From the NCBI GenBank assembly GCA_964635975.1, contig CAZWPO010000013.1:1-64000 (forward strand): DNA of 64,000 bases, given 5' to 3'. How positions within the stretch are numbered: position 1 is the first letter of the stretch; each line of letters starts with the position of its first letter. Source of the stretch: UBA5314 sp964635975. GTDB lineage: Bacteria; Bacillota; Syntrophomonadia; Syntrophomonadales; Syntrophomonadaceae. Positions 7,638 through 16,357 of this stretch are shown here, in pieces. The notes below the pieces were generated by a model. It worked only from the letters and a program-made list of their open reading frames with translations, had not been told where the DNA came from and made no database searches. The translations under genes were made by a program, and so were the position numbers.

Positions 7638-8453
7638 ATGGCTGATTATTACCTTTTGGACCAGCCCCATTTGCTCCAATTACTTTTTTACCCGCGCCGG
7701 GACCACACCCCACCACCGCCTGGATCCTTTGATTATGGCGTAAACACTGGTGATGATGCACTCATCATATGCCGTTTCTATCTCCACCGACCAGGGTGGC
7801 CATGGTTCATCTACTTCCATGGAAATGGAGAAGTTGCCAGTGATTACGACAGCATAGCCCCTTTTTACCATCATGCTTCCTTTAACCTGGTGGTTGCCGA
7901 TTATAGAGGTTATGGCTCCAGCAGCGGTTCCCCAAGTTTTGCTCATCTCATCGATGACGCCCACCTCATATTCAAGGCCCTGCGTGATAAGATTTTAACG
8001 ATCGATCCCTCTCCCGACCTTTTTTTAATGGGAAGGTCGCTGGGCAGCATCAGTGTCCTGGAACTGTGCGATAATTATCAGGATTTGATCAAGGGACTGA
8101 TTATCGAGAGCGGTTTTGCTTCTGCTACCCGCTTGATAAAACGCTTTGAGATCCCCGTCCCAGGAGTCGATTTGGATGCATTGGAAGCCAGTTGTATTGA
8201 ATCCATTGCCCGGATAAACTGCCCGACATTGATCATTCATGGCGCGAGAGACAGCCTGGTACCGCTCGAGGAGGGCGAACTCCTCTACCAGACTATATCC
8301 AGCAAAGAAAAGAACTTTACCGTTATCCCGTTTGCCGATCACAACGATATTATGTTCGCCGATCCAAAGCTATATTTCGGATCAATAACCAAGTTCGTCT
8401 TCGGCTATGCTCATCCCCAAGACCTGGACGGCAAGGAGGATGTTTATGAGTAA
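7638..8453 (+). CDS. alpha/beta hydrolase
   Basis: A 271-aa serine hydrolase. The nucleophile elbow is GRSLG near residue 134, the acid is in HGARDSLVP, and the base His is in PFADHNDIM, so the catalytic triad looks complete. The oxyanion-hole region reads YFHGNGE. No signal peptide is evident, so it is likely cytoplasmic. AAAGGAG precedes the ATG. It overlaps the thiolase-fold gene by 8 bases and is probably co-translated with it. A thioesterase or esterase acting on the same substrate is a reasonable guess, not shown. Confidence 0.85.
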   Translation: MADYYLLDQPHLLQLLFYPRRDHTPPPPGSFDYGVNTGDDALIICRFYLHRPGWPWFIYFHGNGEVASDYDSIAPFYHHASFNLVVADYRGYGSSSGSPSFAHLIDDAHLIFKALRDKILTIDPSPDLFLMGRSLGSISVLELCDNYQDLIKGLIIESGFASATRLIKRFEIPVPGVDLDALEASCIESIARINCPTLIIHGARDSLVPLEEGELLYQTISSKEKNFTVIPFADHNDIMFADPKLYFGSITKFVFGYAHPQDLDGKEDVYE

Positions 8454-9612
8454 AACGGCAGTCATCAGCGGTATTAGCGAACTTGCACCCCGCAAAAACG
8501 CCCGGGGCCTGAAAACCCTCGACTTGCTGGCATCTGCAGCGGATCTGGCCATTATGGACGCAGGATTAAGAAAGGAAGACATAGATGGTCTTCTGGTAGC
8601 GCCGGCATCTGAGGATACTGCATTTATGTGGCCTTCGCAGGTAGCCGAATACCTTAAGCTCAGTCCCGTCTTTATGAATGTTGTTGAATTGGGCGGTGCA
8701 AGCGCTGCGGGCTCGGTATTTCGTGCAGCCCTCCTGGTCTCATCGGGTATCTGCAGACACTGCCTGTGCCTGAGCGGCGGAGCCTGGGAACCAGATGTTT
8801 TCAACAGCCGTGAGGGTAAAACCGCAGTCATGTCTGCTCCTGAGATAAGTTATGAGCTGCCTTACGGCCCGATGGGTTTTAATTCAGCATATGCACTGGT
8901 CGCCCGGCGCCATATGCATGAATATGGCACGACCCCTGAACAACTGGCAAAAATAGCCGTTGATCAGCGGCAGAATGCTTTAAGAAATCCTCTGGCTTTG
9001 TTTGGCAAGGACCCATTGAGCATTGAAGATGTCCTCAGCTCTCCTCTTATTGTTGATCCCATACATCTTTTCGAAATAGTCAGGCCCTGCAGCGGGGCTG
9101 CCGCAGTGATAGTTAGCTCGGCGGATCATTCATCCGATCTCCCCGCTACCCCCATCGGGGTCCTGGGCATGGGGGAGGCTTACACCCATAATTCGATAAC
9201 TTACGCCCCCAGCTTGACCAGCAGCGCTGTCAAACCTGCTGCCGAGCGGGCTTTTAAGATGGCCGGCCTAAGACCTTCGGATATCGATTTGGTATCACTC
9301 TACGACTGCTATACTATCACGGTTTTGATAACCCTGGAGGACGCTGGTTTTTGTCCCAAAGGTGAAGGCGGGGCCTTCGTTCAAAGCCACGATCTGACCT
9401 ATCGAGGAAGCCTTCCCTGCAACACACACGGGGGCCAGCTGTCCTGCGGCCAGGCTTCGTACGCCGGGGGCGCCTCTCATATCATTGAAGCAGTAAGACA
9501 GCTCCGCGGAGATGCGGGCCAGCGGCAGGTAAAACGCAACCAGCTAGCTTTTGTAAACGGCAACGGCGGTACGCTCAGCACCCAGTGCAGTCTGGTTCTA
9601 GGGAGGTTTTAA
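8446..9612 (+). CDS. thiolase-fold protein lacking thiolase catalytic residues
   Basis: A 388-aa protein of the thiolase superfamily, close to SCP-x/lipid-transfer-type members (SLYDCYTITVLITLEDAGFCP; NTHGGQLS; IIEAVRQLRG). The expected nucleophilic Cys region reads ELGGASAAG (83-84 are Gly), the GHP His motif reads GQA (335-337), and the C-terminal CxGGG reads NGNGG (371-375). It therefore should not do thiolase chemistry. Ltp2-type retro-aldolases share this loss and require a DUF35 partner, which is the next gene. AAGGAGG stands 6 bases before ATG 8446. The substrate is unknown. Confidence 0.82.
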   Translation: MSKTAVISGISELAPRKNARGLKTLDLLASAADLAIMDAGLRKEDIDGLLVAPASEDTAFMWPSQVAEYLKLSPVFMNVVELGGASAAGSVFRAALLVSSGICRHCLCLSGGAWEPDVFNSREGKTAVMSAPEISYELPYGPMGFNSAYALVARRHMHEYGTTPEQLAKIAVDQRQNALRNPLALFGKDPLSIEDVLSSPLIVDPIHLFEIVRPCSGAAAVIVSSADHSSDLPATPIGVLGMGEAYTHNSITYAPSLTSSAVKPAAERAFKMAGLRPSDIDLVSLYDCYTITVLITLEDAGFCPKGEGGAFVQSHDLTYRGSLPCNTHGGQLSCGQASYAGGASHIIEAVRQLRGDAGQRQVKRNQLAFVNGNGGTLSTQCSLVLGRF

Positions 9613-9613
9613 G

Positions 9614-9988
9614 ATGAACGCTTATGTCGACTTTTTTTACGAAAAATGCGCGCTGAACGAGTTCTGGTTTCAATACTGTCCCCATTGCCGCACCGGCATA
9701 TTTTATCCGCGGGGTCAATGCCCCTCCTGCCTTAAGAGCGATATTGAATGGAAAAAAGCATCAGGGCGGGCAACCCTCCATTCGTATACAGTCGTTTATG
9801 TAAGCGCTCTACAGGAATTTGCCGGGCTTCTGCCTTATGTTTATGCTCTGGTAGACCTTGAAGAAGGCGTTCGTATAGCCAGTAATATCGTAGACTGCCC
9901 TGCTGCTTCACTTAGGGTGGATATGCCCCTGCAGATGGCCTGGATTCAAAGGGATGGTCGCTATCTGCCTGTTTTCAAACCTGCATAA
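9614..9988 (+). CDS. DUF35 Zn-ribbon/OB-fold protein, partner of the thiolase-fold protein
   Basis: A 124-aa protein with an N-terminal zinc ribbon (CPHC ... CPSC, residues ~19-37) and a C-terminal OB-fold stretch containing TLHSYTVVY, as in the DUF35 (OB_aCoA_assoc) family. DUF35 proteins form complexes with thiolase-like enzymes and can bind acyl-CoA. It starts one base after the thiolase-fold gene stops, with GGGAGG just upstream, so the two are clearly co-translated. It probably stabilises its partner and guides CoA substrate binding. Confidence 0.88.
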   Translation: MNAYVDFFYEKCALNEFWFQYCPHCRTGIFYPRGQCPSCLKSDIEWKKASGRATLHSYTVVYVSALQEFAGLLPYVYALVDLEEGVRIASNIVDCPAASLRVDMPLQMAWIQRDGRYLPVFKPA

Positions 9989-10221
9989 AAATTATATCCC
10001 CAGCTGAGAACCATTTTCAAATCATCGCAATATATTGAGAGCAGGGGGATGAATGCTTTACTCTACAGGCGTTAACGTGCTTGGCTCGTTATTCGGGACT
10101 CTGGTCGAAATAGCAGCAATCTATCTATTTGCTTGCAGCGGTATTAGCATTCCCCCCTTCTTTGCTTGTTCAATGCCACTGCTAACTCAACCGTTATACA
10201 TAAAATTTACTACTAATTTAA

Positions 10222-10275
10222 CCTGCTGGTTTTTTATCGGCTTTTTGGGCGCCGGGCAGGATTTTTTTATTTTTC
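10222..10275 (+). terminator. terminator after the hydrolase/thiolase-fold/DUF35 operon
   Basis: Stem CCTGCTGG / CCGGGCAGG followed by ATTTTTTTATTTTT. Apart from this hairpin, the gap 9989-10316 holds nothing recognisable; an open frame through it runs across the hairpin and is not credible. Confidence 0.55.
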
Positions 10276-10316
10276 CCAGAAATAGTATATATATTTTTTT
10301 TGAGGAGATTTTGCGG

Positions 10317-10805
10317 ATGAGTAAACATATGGTTAGAGTGATGGTAGGCATATTGCTTATATTTTTGGCGTTTCCCGGATTGGCTTATGGCGAAAACAGT
10401 GATACAAACACTTTGTTCCCTGCCGGCAAAACCATTGTGTACACAATTGGAAGTTCCAGCTACCTGGTTGATGGACAGGTATACGAAATGAAAGGCTCTG
10501 CCATAATTGTAGACGCTCATACCATGGTGCCTATACTGGACCTTGCCAATCCGCTCGGAGCATCATTGAAGTGGGATGCCGAACAAGAAAAAGCCACTTT
10601 CGATCTCCATGGAAACAGCGTTGAAATGATAGTAGGCAGCAGTCATGCACTGATAAATGGAGTAGATACTCAAATCGACAGCAGTTACCCCCTGATACCC
10701 TCACACCTCCAGGTGTACGTTCCCTTATCTGTGATAGCCACCAACCTTGGCGCCCAGGTAAGCTGGGATGCATCAGGACAGCAGGTCACGGTAATCTGTC
10801 CCTGA
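10317..10805 (+). CDS. secreted copper-amine-oxidase-N-terminal (stalk) domain protein
   Basis: A 162-aa protein with a signal peptide (MSKHMVRVMVGILLIFLAF, cleavage near AYG) and one copper amine oxidase N-terminal-like domain. The domain shows the usual repeats: YLVDGQVYEMKG, MVPILDLANPLGASLKWD, and YVPLSVIATNLGAQVSWD near the end. This fold is a common non-catalytic surface module in Clostridia; it does not make the protein an amine oxidase. GAGGAG sits about 9 bases before ATG 10317. It stands alone and converges on the P-type ATPase gene. Confidence 0.8.
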   Translation: MSKHMVRVMVGILLIFLAFPGLAYGENSDTNTLFPAGKTIVYTIGSSSYLVDGQVYEMKGSAIIVDAHTMVPILDLANPLGASLKWDAEQEKATFDLHGNSVEMIVGSSHALINGVDTQIDSSYPLIPSHLQVYVPLSVIATNLGAQVSWDASGQQVTVICP

Positions 10806-10850
10806 TGTTTAAATTATAGGTTTATAATATTCTTATTCTATTTTCCATAA

Positions 10851-13628
10851 TTAGCGGTTGAGTCTTCGAACTGCCATTTTCCTTATCTCCTCTAATCCTA
10901 TGAGGATTATGGGGCAAAGTATTAAAATCTTTAAATCGCTGAAGGATATAGCCTGCGTCTTGAAGATTCCTTGAAAAACAGGTAAGTAAATGATGGCCAT
11001 AGCCAGTAGTATTTCGATGCCGATCCCGATATAAATCAGACTGTTCTTGCTTCGTATGGTCTTGTTAAAAGACGAAAATTCTGACCTGCATGCAAATGCG
11101 TTCCCTACCTGACTGGCTATGATAGCTGCTAAAGCCATTGTGGTTGCATATTCATAAAGCCTTATGGTTTCCACAGGTGCAGTATTGTTGAGAACAGAAG
11201 CAGTAATAATACCCAGCTGCGACAAATCATATCCCCCACGGGACCAAACATAAATAAAAAGGGCTATTGCCAGTACACCTTCGATAATCCCCAAAAAACC
11301 ATAGGCTCGCAAAAACAGATTTTTCTCCAGCAGGTTTTTCCGAAAGGCTTTAGGCGCTTGTTTGAGTGTGCCTTCTTCCGGAGGTTCTGCTCCAAGACCC
11401 ATTGCAGGAAAGATGTCAGTTCCGAGATCAATAGCTAAGATTTGCAGGACATTCAACGCCGGAGGCATCCTAATAAAGAGCATGGCAATAAAGGGGGCAA
11501 ATTCAGCAACATTTGAGGTCACTATATAGGTTAAAAATTTGCGAATATTATTGTAAATTGCTCTTCCTTCTTCTATAGCTTTTATAATAGTGGCAAAGTT
11601 GTTGTCCAGCAGTATCATATCACTAACTTCCCTTGCTACGTCAGTACCACCGATACCCATTGCTATTCCTACATGGGATGCTTTTAGCGCCAGGATGTCG
11701 TTCACACCGTCCCCGGTCACCGCGACAATTTCTCCAATTCTCTTATACGCTTCGATAATTCGAAGTTTGTGTTCGGGAGTTGCTCTTGAAAAAATAATCG
11801 GCTCACTGCTGCTCAATATTTTTTCCAGCTCCAGTTCAGTCATAGTATTAAGCTGATGATCGTTGATAATATGGTGCTTATCCATCACCAAGCCGACCTG
11901 TTTGGCAATTGACGCAGCGGTCAATCCATAGTCTCCCGTAATAATGGTAACCTTTATCCCGGCAGACGCACACTGGCTTATAGCCTTGAAAACTTCGGGC
12001 CGGGGGGGATCAAGCATCGCGGCCAGGCCTAAAAAGACCATTCTGCGATCAGCACATTGTTCCTGGTTAATTTCGCATGCCAAAGCTAGTATTCTATATC
12101 CCTCTCGAGCCAGCTGGTCGTTTTTCTCGATAATCTTTCTCCTGCTTGCATCGCTCAGATCTACTATTTGGCCATTAAGGTAAATCTGAACGCACTGATT
12201 GATTACCTCCAATGGCGCTCCCTTGGTAAAAACTAAACGCGTACCGCTTACAAAGCTGGTGCTGCTGATATTCCGGACATCTACGCTCATCCTTTTTTTC
12301 TCGGAACTAAAAGGAATCGTCGCCATTCTTTCAAATTGATCTCTGGTAGACTCTACATTGATGCCCAGTTTTTCTGCTGCAATTAACAGGGCGGCTTCTG
12401 TCGGAGGACCTGCTATCTTCCAGCGATCGCTGTGTGCTTCGTCATCAATAATGTTTGCCTCCGAACATACCACAGCTGCCGTTAAGATCATTTCAATAAG
12501 GTCTTCTCTACCGTTGATCTCGACCCGGCCTTGTTTTTCGACACCAGACCCCTCAAAAATGGCGCTGGTATCAATTGTCCATATTTTCTTTACTGTTAAT
12601 TGATTCTCGGTAATCGTACCTGTTTTATCAGTGCATATCACCGTTGTGGAGCAGAGGTTTTCTACGGCTGATAGTCGCCTGACCAGTGCGTTCTGCTTGG
12701 CCATGCGCTGTACGCTGACTGCAAGGGACAGGCTAACCGTAGGAAGCAAGCCTTCCGGCATATTAGCAACAATGATGCCTATGGCAAAAACGAAACCGAC
12801 TTTTGGCCCCAGGTCACCTATATAGACTGCCATTAAAAAAGCGAGTATCCCCATGGCTATGCAGACTTTGGTTATGAACTTCACTATGCCCTGTACCTGG
12901 ATCTCGAGGGTACTTTCTCCCCTTTTTATAACTTGGGTAAGCCTCGATACTTTCCCTATCTCAGTTTGTCCGCCCACTGCATATACAACTGCCATCCCGT
13001 TGCCTTCGGTTACAGTAGTCCCTGCAAATATAAGGTTTGGGCTTGATGTAGCATTTTTATTGCCCAGCTCAAAGCTCTTTTCATCTCGCTCAAGCGGTAT
13101 TGATTCTCCGGTGAGCAAAGAATTGTCCAAAAAAAGGCTGCTTGTCCCAATAATCCGCGCGTCTGCAGGCACACGATCCCCGGCTTCAACTCTTATTAGA
13201 TCACCAACCGTAATTTCATGGGCTAAATGGATAAGCAACTTGCCATCTCTATATACCTTTACCCGGTTGGGAAGCATCGCTGAGAGTTTTGCCAGAGCCT
13301 TGTCAGCCCTGTATTCCTGAAAAAAGGAGAATAAGCCGTTGATAATTATTACCGCCCAGGTAGCATATGCTAATTGCGGCATTCCGGCAATAATAGCCAG
13401 TACTCCGGCAATCCATAAAAATAAGGCCATGAAATGGATAAACTGGCTGACAAACTGCTTCAGCAGACTGACTCGAGCAGCCTGTGGGATTCTATTTTCT
13501 CCATAGCGATTTAGACGCGCCTGAGCTTCTAATTCCTCCAGGCCATCGATGGAAGTCTTAAAAAAGCCAAAAGCTTCATCCGGTTCTAGCCGGCAAATTC
13601 GGTTAATATCGAGTAGATTTTCCTGCAT
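10851..13628 (-). CDS. P-type ATPase of the Na,K-ATPase-like (P2C) group
   Basis: A 925-aa pump with an N-terminal cation-ATPase domain, TGES (actuator, ~173), DKTGT phosphorylation site (Asp334), TGDGVND hinge and about ten membrane helices. Ion-site residues match animal Na,K-ATPase: PEGLL in TM4 (Glu292), TSNVAE in TM5 (Ser705, Asn706, Glu709) and DLGTD in TM6 (Asp734, Asp738), with the same spacing. The SERCA form in this window has different residues there. Na+, K+ or H+ transport is thus more likely than Ca2+. No beta subunit is seen. The gene stands alone. Confidence 0.88.
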   Translation of the reverse strand: MQENLLDINRICRLEPDEAFGFFKTSIDGLEELEAQARLNRYGENRIPQAARVSLLKQFVSQFIHFMALFLWIAGVLAIIAGMPQLAYATWAVIIINGLFSFFQEYRADKALAKLSAMLPNRVKVYRDGKLLIHLAHEITVGDLIRVEAGDRVPADARIIGTSSLFLDNSLLTGESIPLERDEKSFELGNKNATSSPNLIFAGTTVTEGNGMAVVYAVGGQTEIGKVSRLTQVIKRGESTLEIQVQGIVKFITKVCIAMGILAFLMAVYIGDLGPKVGFVFAIGIIVANMPEGLLPTVSLSLAVSVQRMAKQNALVRRLSAVENLCSTTVICTDKTGTITENQLTVKKIWTIDTSAIFEGSGVEKQGRVEINGREDLIEMILTAAVVCSEANIIDDEAHSDRWKIAGPPTEAALLIAAEKLGINVESTRDQFERMATIPFSSEKKRMSVDVRNISSTSFVSGTRLVFTKGAPLEVINQCVQIYLNGQIVDLSDASRRKIIEKNDQLAREGYRILALACEINQEQCADRRMVFLGLAAMLDPPRPEVFKAISQCASAGIKVTIITGDYGLTAASIAKQVGLVMDKHHIINDHQLNTMTELELEKILSSSEPIIFSRATPEHKLRIIEAYKRIGEIVAVTGDGVNDILALKASHVGIAMGIGGTDVAREVSDMILLDNNFATIIKAIEEGRAIYNNIRKFLTYIVTSNVAEFAPFIAMLFIRMPPALNVLQILAIDLGTDIFPAMGLGAEPPEEGTLKQAPKAFRKNLLEKNLFLRAYGFLGIIEGVLAIALFIYVWSRGGYDLSQLGIITASVLNNTAPVETIRLYEYATTMALAAIIASQVGNAFACRSEFSSFNKTIRSKNSLIYIGIGIEILLAMAIIYLPVFQGIFKTQAISFSDLKILILCPIILIGLEEIRKMAVRRLNR

Positions 13629-13931
13629 CGCATTTCACTTACCTTATGGATTTTGGGAGCAACCAGGTTCTCTCTCAGGCAGTTTAAGGGGAGCTTATAA
13701 GCTTAGTCCGGTTAGTGGATAGCTCTTAGTGATAATTGTTGGATATTTGATTTAATAATAGATTACTCCAATAAATCCGAAATAGTCGATATGTAAATTA
13801 GTCTTAGTCGGGGCGCTGGCTCATTCAAGTGATTTTCTCAGCCGGCAGCACTTGCGGGCACCGAAACCCCAAGTATATCATTGATAAAGCAGAATTATAT
13901 CAGCACATGCAAAAAGAGAGGTAAATTCATC

Positions 13932-14267
13932 ATGGCTTATTCAAGGGAGCTTGAACACAGAACCTTAGGTGCTATGATTTCGATATACTGCCGTAATGAA
14001 CATAAAACTGAAAGAGATCAGTTATGCAGCAGCTGCAGCAAGTTGCTCAAGTATGCCGGTCAGCGCATCGACAAATGCATCTATGGTGATAATAAGCCCG
14101 TTTGTTCTAAATGTCCAGTGCACTGCTACAATGCTGATATGCGCGATAAAGTCAAAAAAGTCATGCAGTATTCCGGCCCGCGAATGCTCCGTAAACATCC
14201 GCTGCTTACCGCCCGCTATTTCTATCGGAAACTATTCAAAAGCAAAGTAAGAAAAGGGGAGGCATAA
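13932..14267 (+). CDS. nitrous oxide-stimulated promoter family protein
   Basis: A 111-aa Cys-rich protein of the small family carrying this historical name (PF11756-like); biochemical role unknown. Cys residues come in metal-site spacing: YCRNEH, LCSSCSK, then CSKCPVHCY. The N-terminus with LGAMISIYC and the tail GPRMLRKHPLL are family features. I start at ATG 13932, behind AGAGAGG; the longer frame lacks a ribosome site. The 304-base gap before it (13629-13931) has short inverted repeats (CAAGTG/CACTTG) but nothing I can name. Its stop codon lies in the loop of the terminator at 14256-14277. Confidence 0.8.
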   Translation: MAYSRELEHRTLGAMISIYCRNEHKTERDQLCSSCSKLLKYAGQRIDKCIYGDNKPVCSKCPVHCYNADMRDKVKKVMQYSGPRMLRKHPLLTARYFYRKLFKSKVRKGEA

Positions 14268-14277
14268 TCGCCTCCCC
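14256..14277 (-). terminator. terminator of the Tim44-like/SPFH cluster
   Basis: Perfect 8-bp stem GGGGAGGC/GCCTCCCC with a 6-base loop, followed on the minus strand by TTTTC. It overlaps the last codons of the facing gene. Confidence 0.6.
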
Positions 14278-14290
14278 TGGGTAGACTGGT

Positions 14291-15214
14291 TTAATTCTGA
14301 GACAGCACATCCAGACGTGTCAATACCCAATCAAACTCTCCGTTGCTGACAACGCTGCCGCAGTACTCACATTCCCCGGATGCATTGATGCTGACATTGG
14401 CGCCGCAGTTGGGGCAGGTACTTACTACTGTGTTTTGAGCGAGCCTGGTGGTTACACCCATTTTCCTGCTCATAACTAGTTCGTACTCCATATATATCTC
14501 CAGGTTGGGATCGCCTTCGATTACTTTTCCGGTGTTGTCATCGACAATGTAGTCTTTCAAGCGGACCCGCATGTATACGTCCAATGATTCGGTCGCACCG
14601 TTATCATGGTAATCAGTGATCTGGGTACGCAGTATGCCGATGTCATCAACGACATTGGTGGTATGACTGTCAATCAATTCCTGCAGCTGTTTGGCATGAG
14701 TGTTGAAAAGTTCATCCGATTCGAAAGGCCTGACTTTTTTCCAGTCCTTAGCCTGCCAGGCTTCCTGCAATTGAATAAACATATTGTTCACCCGCGAAAT
14801 AAAGAGGTCTTCGGAGAAATCGGGATCCCTCTCCCGCAGTTGGATGAGGGCTTCCCTGAGATACGCCGGATCAGTACTGGGAGCGGCTTCTTCCTCATAA
14901 TAGTCTTCTTCGTAATCGCCGCCGCCGCCCCTCTTGCGAAGCATAAAGAAAACCACCAGCCCGACAATGACTATTATTATCAACCATGATGGATGGCCTA
15001 ACAATGTGCCCAGAAACAAACCGTTCATAAATCCGCCTCCGGAGGAAAATGATTTGCTGCTGGAGCTGGATTTTGAACTGCTGGATTTGGACGTGGAGTG
15101 ACCTACACTATGTCCCACCGCTGCATCGACAATGTTGGTGAAAGCAAATGTGCATAATACCAGGCAGGCCACGCATATGAGCATAACTTTACTGTATTTC
15201 CTCAAGGAGATCAT
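14291..15214 (-). CDS. Tim44-like membrane protein with zinc ribbon, paralog 1
   Basis: A 307-aa protein, third in transcription order of three tandem paralogs. Layout: an N-terminal hydrophobic segment (~8-28, signal or anchor), a Ser-rich stretch with a run of KSSSS units, a membrane helix (~76-92), an acidic patch, a Tim44-like domain (~115-265), and a C-terminal CPNCG/CEYCG zinc ribbon. The Tim44-like domain and ribbon should face the cytoplasm. Bacterial Tim44-like proteins are membrane-associated with unclear roles. The ribosome site is GGAAGG. The Ser-rich part is the shortest of the three. Confidence 0.8.
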   Translation of the reverse strand: MISLRKYSKVMLICVACLVLCTFAFTNIVDAAVGHSVGHSTSKSSSSKSSSSSKSFSSGGGFMNGLFLGTLLGHPSWLIIIVIVGLVVFFMLRKRGGGGDYEEDYYEEEAAPSTDPAYLREALIQLRERDPDFSEDLFISRVNNMFIQLQEAWQAKDWKKVRPFESDELFNTHAKQLQELIDSHTTNVVDDIGILRTQITDYHDNGATESLDVYMRVRLKDYIVDDNTGKVIEGDPNLEIYMEYELVMSRKMGVTTRLAQNTVVSTCPNCGANVSINASGECEYCGSVVSNGEFDWVLTRLDVLSQN

Positions 15215-15258
15215 CCCTAATCCTTCCCTTCCGATTATGACGAATTGCTTAATAGTGA

Positions 15259-16302
15259 TCAGCTCTGTGAAAGAACATCCATTCTGGTCAATACCCAGTC
15301 GAAATCGCCATTGCTCACTACGCTGCCGCAGTATTCACATTCACCGGATGCGTTTATACTGACATTGGCGCCACAGTTCGGGCAGGTGCTGACGACGGTA
15401 TTCTGAGCAAGCTTGGTAAGAACGCCCTTCTTCCTGCTCATAACCAGTTCATATTCCATGAATATCTCCAGGTTGGGATCACCTTCAATAACTTTGCCGC
15501 TATTGTCGTCTACGATATAATCCTTATAGCGAACCCGCATATAAATATCCATAGACTCAGTAGCTCCATTATCATGGTAGTCTGAGATTTCAGTGCGCAG
15601 TATAGCGATGTCATCGACCACGTTAGTGGTCTTGCTGTCTATAAACTCCTGCAGCTGCTTGGCATGGGTGTTAAACAGCTCATCAGATTCGAATGGGCGT
15701 ACTTTCTTCCATTCTTTAGCCTGCCAGGCTTCCTGCAGCTGTACAAACATGTTATTTATCTTGGAAATAAAGAGATCCTCAGAAAATTCAGGATCGCGCT
15801 CCCTAAGGTCAACCATAGCCTGGCGAAGGTATGCGGGGTCTTTCACCACTGCTGCCGGCGGTGCTTGAATATCCGGAACACTTCCACCTTTCCTCTTCTT
15901 CAGTAATACAACAACCACAATGATAATAATCGCAACCAGCAACAGGGGAATTCCAATAAAGGCAAAAAGCAACCCTCCAAAAAATCCTCCGCTTGACGCA
16001 GCCGCGCGGTTAGAGCTGGGAGTTGTACTTGTATAGCCATTGCCGGAGCTGCTGGTACTCCCGCTGGAGCTGCTGCTTGAGCTGCTGCTTCCGTAGTCTT
16101 TGCTGCTGTTACTGCTCGGGCTCGAGCTGCTAGAAGAACCCGATTTCGAAGAAGAAGAACCTGACTTAGTACTTTTGGAAGAGCTATGGCTTGTGGAGTT
16201 TCCTACAGCGCCGTCTACAACATTGGTCAGGGTAAACGAGCACAATACCAGGCACGCCAAACATATCAGCAATACTTTACTGTACTTCTTAAAGGAAACC
16301 AT
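15259..16302 (-). CDS. Tim44-like membrane protein with zinc ribbon, paralog 2
   Basis: A 347-aa paralog of the genes on both sides. It shares the same order: hydrophobic N-terminus, Ser-rich segment, membrane helix (~112-132), Tim44-like domain, CPNCG/CEYCG ribbon. Its Ser/Lys/Gly/Tyr-rich segment is the longest (about 70 residues). The ~200 C-terminal residues are nearly the same as in the neighbours, with conserved stretches such as RERDPEFSEDLFIS and WKKVRPFESDELFNTH, so duplication is recent or the copies are kept alike. GGAGG stands 7 bases before the ATG. Confidence 0.8.
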   Translation of the reverse strand: MVSFKKYSKVLLICLACLVLCSFTLTNVVDGAVGNSTSHSSSKSTKSGSSSSKSGSSSSSSPSSNSSKDYGSSSSSSSSSGSTSSSGNGYTSTTPSSNRAAASSGGFFGGLLFAFIGIPLLLVAIIIIVVVVLLKKRKGGSVPDIQAPPAAVVKDPAYLRQAMVDLRERDPEFSEDLFISKINNMFVQLQEAWQAKEWKKVRPFESDELFNTHAKQLQEFIDSKTTNVVDDIAILRTEISDYHDNGATESMDIYMRVRYKDYIVDDNSGKVIEGDPNLEIFMEYELVMSRKKGVLTKLAQNTVVSTCPNCGANVSINASGECEYCGSVVSNGDFDWVLTRMDVLSQS

Positions 16303-16357
16303 AAAATATCCTCCAATATATAAGAAAACCTTTTTCTATCTATTGATCCGCCACCAG

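Noticed and set aside
10053..10316. 88-codon N-terminal extension of the stalk-domain protein
   Set aside because: It crosses a terminator hairpin and lies before a clear signal peptide with its own ribosome site.
13629..13931. Possible riboswitch or leader RNA before the P-type ATPase or the facing gene
   Set aside because: Short inverted repeats are present, but no known aptamer pattern and no clear expression platform were found.
16020..16200. Serine-codon-rich tract as a DNA tandem repeat
   Set aside because: It is coding sequence for the Ser-rich linker, with mixed serine codons rather than an exact repeat unit.
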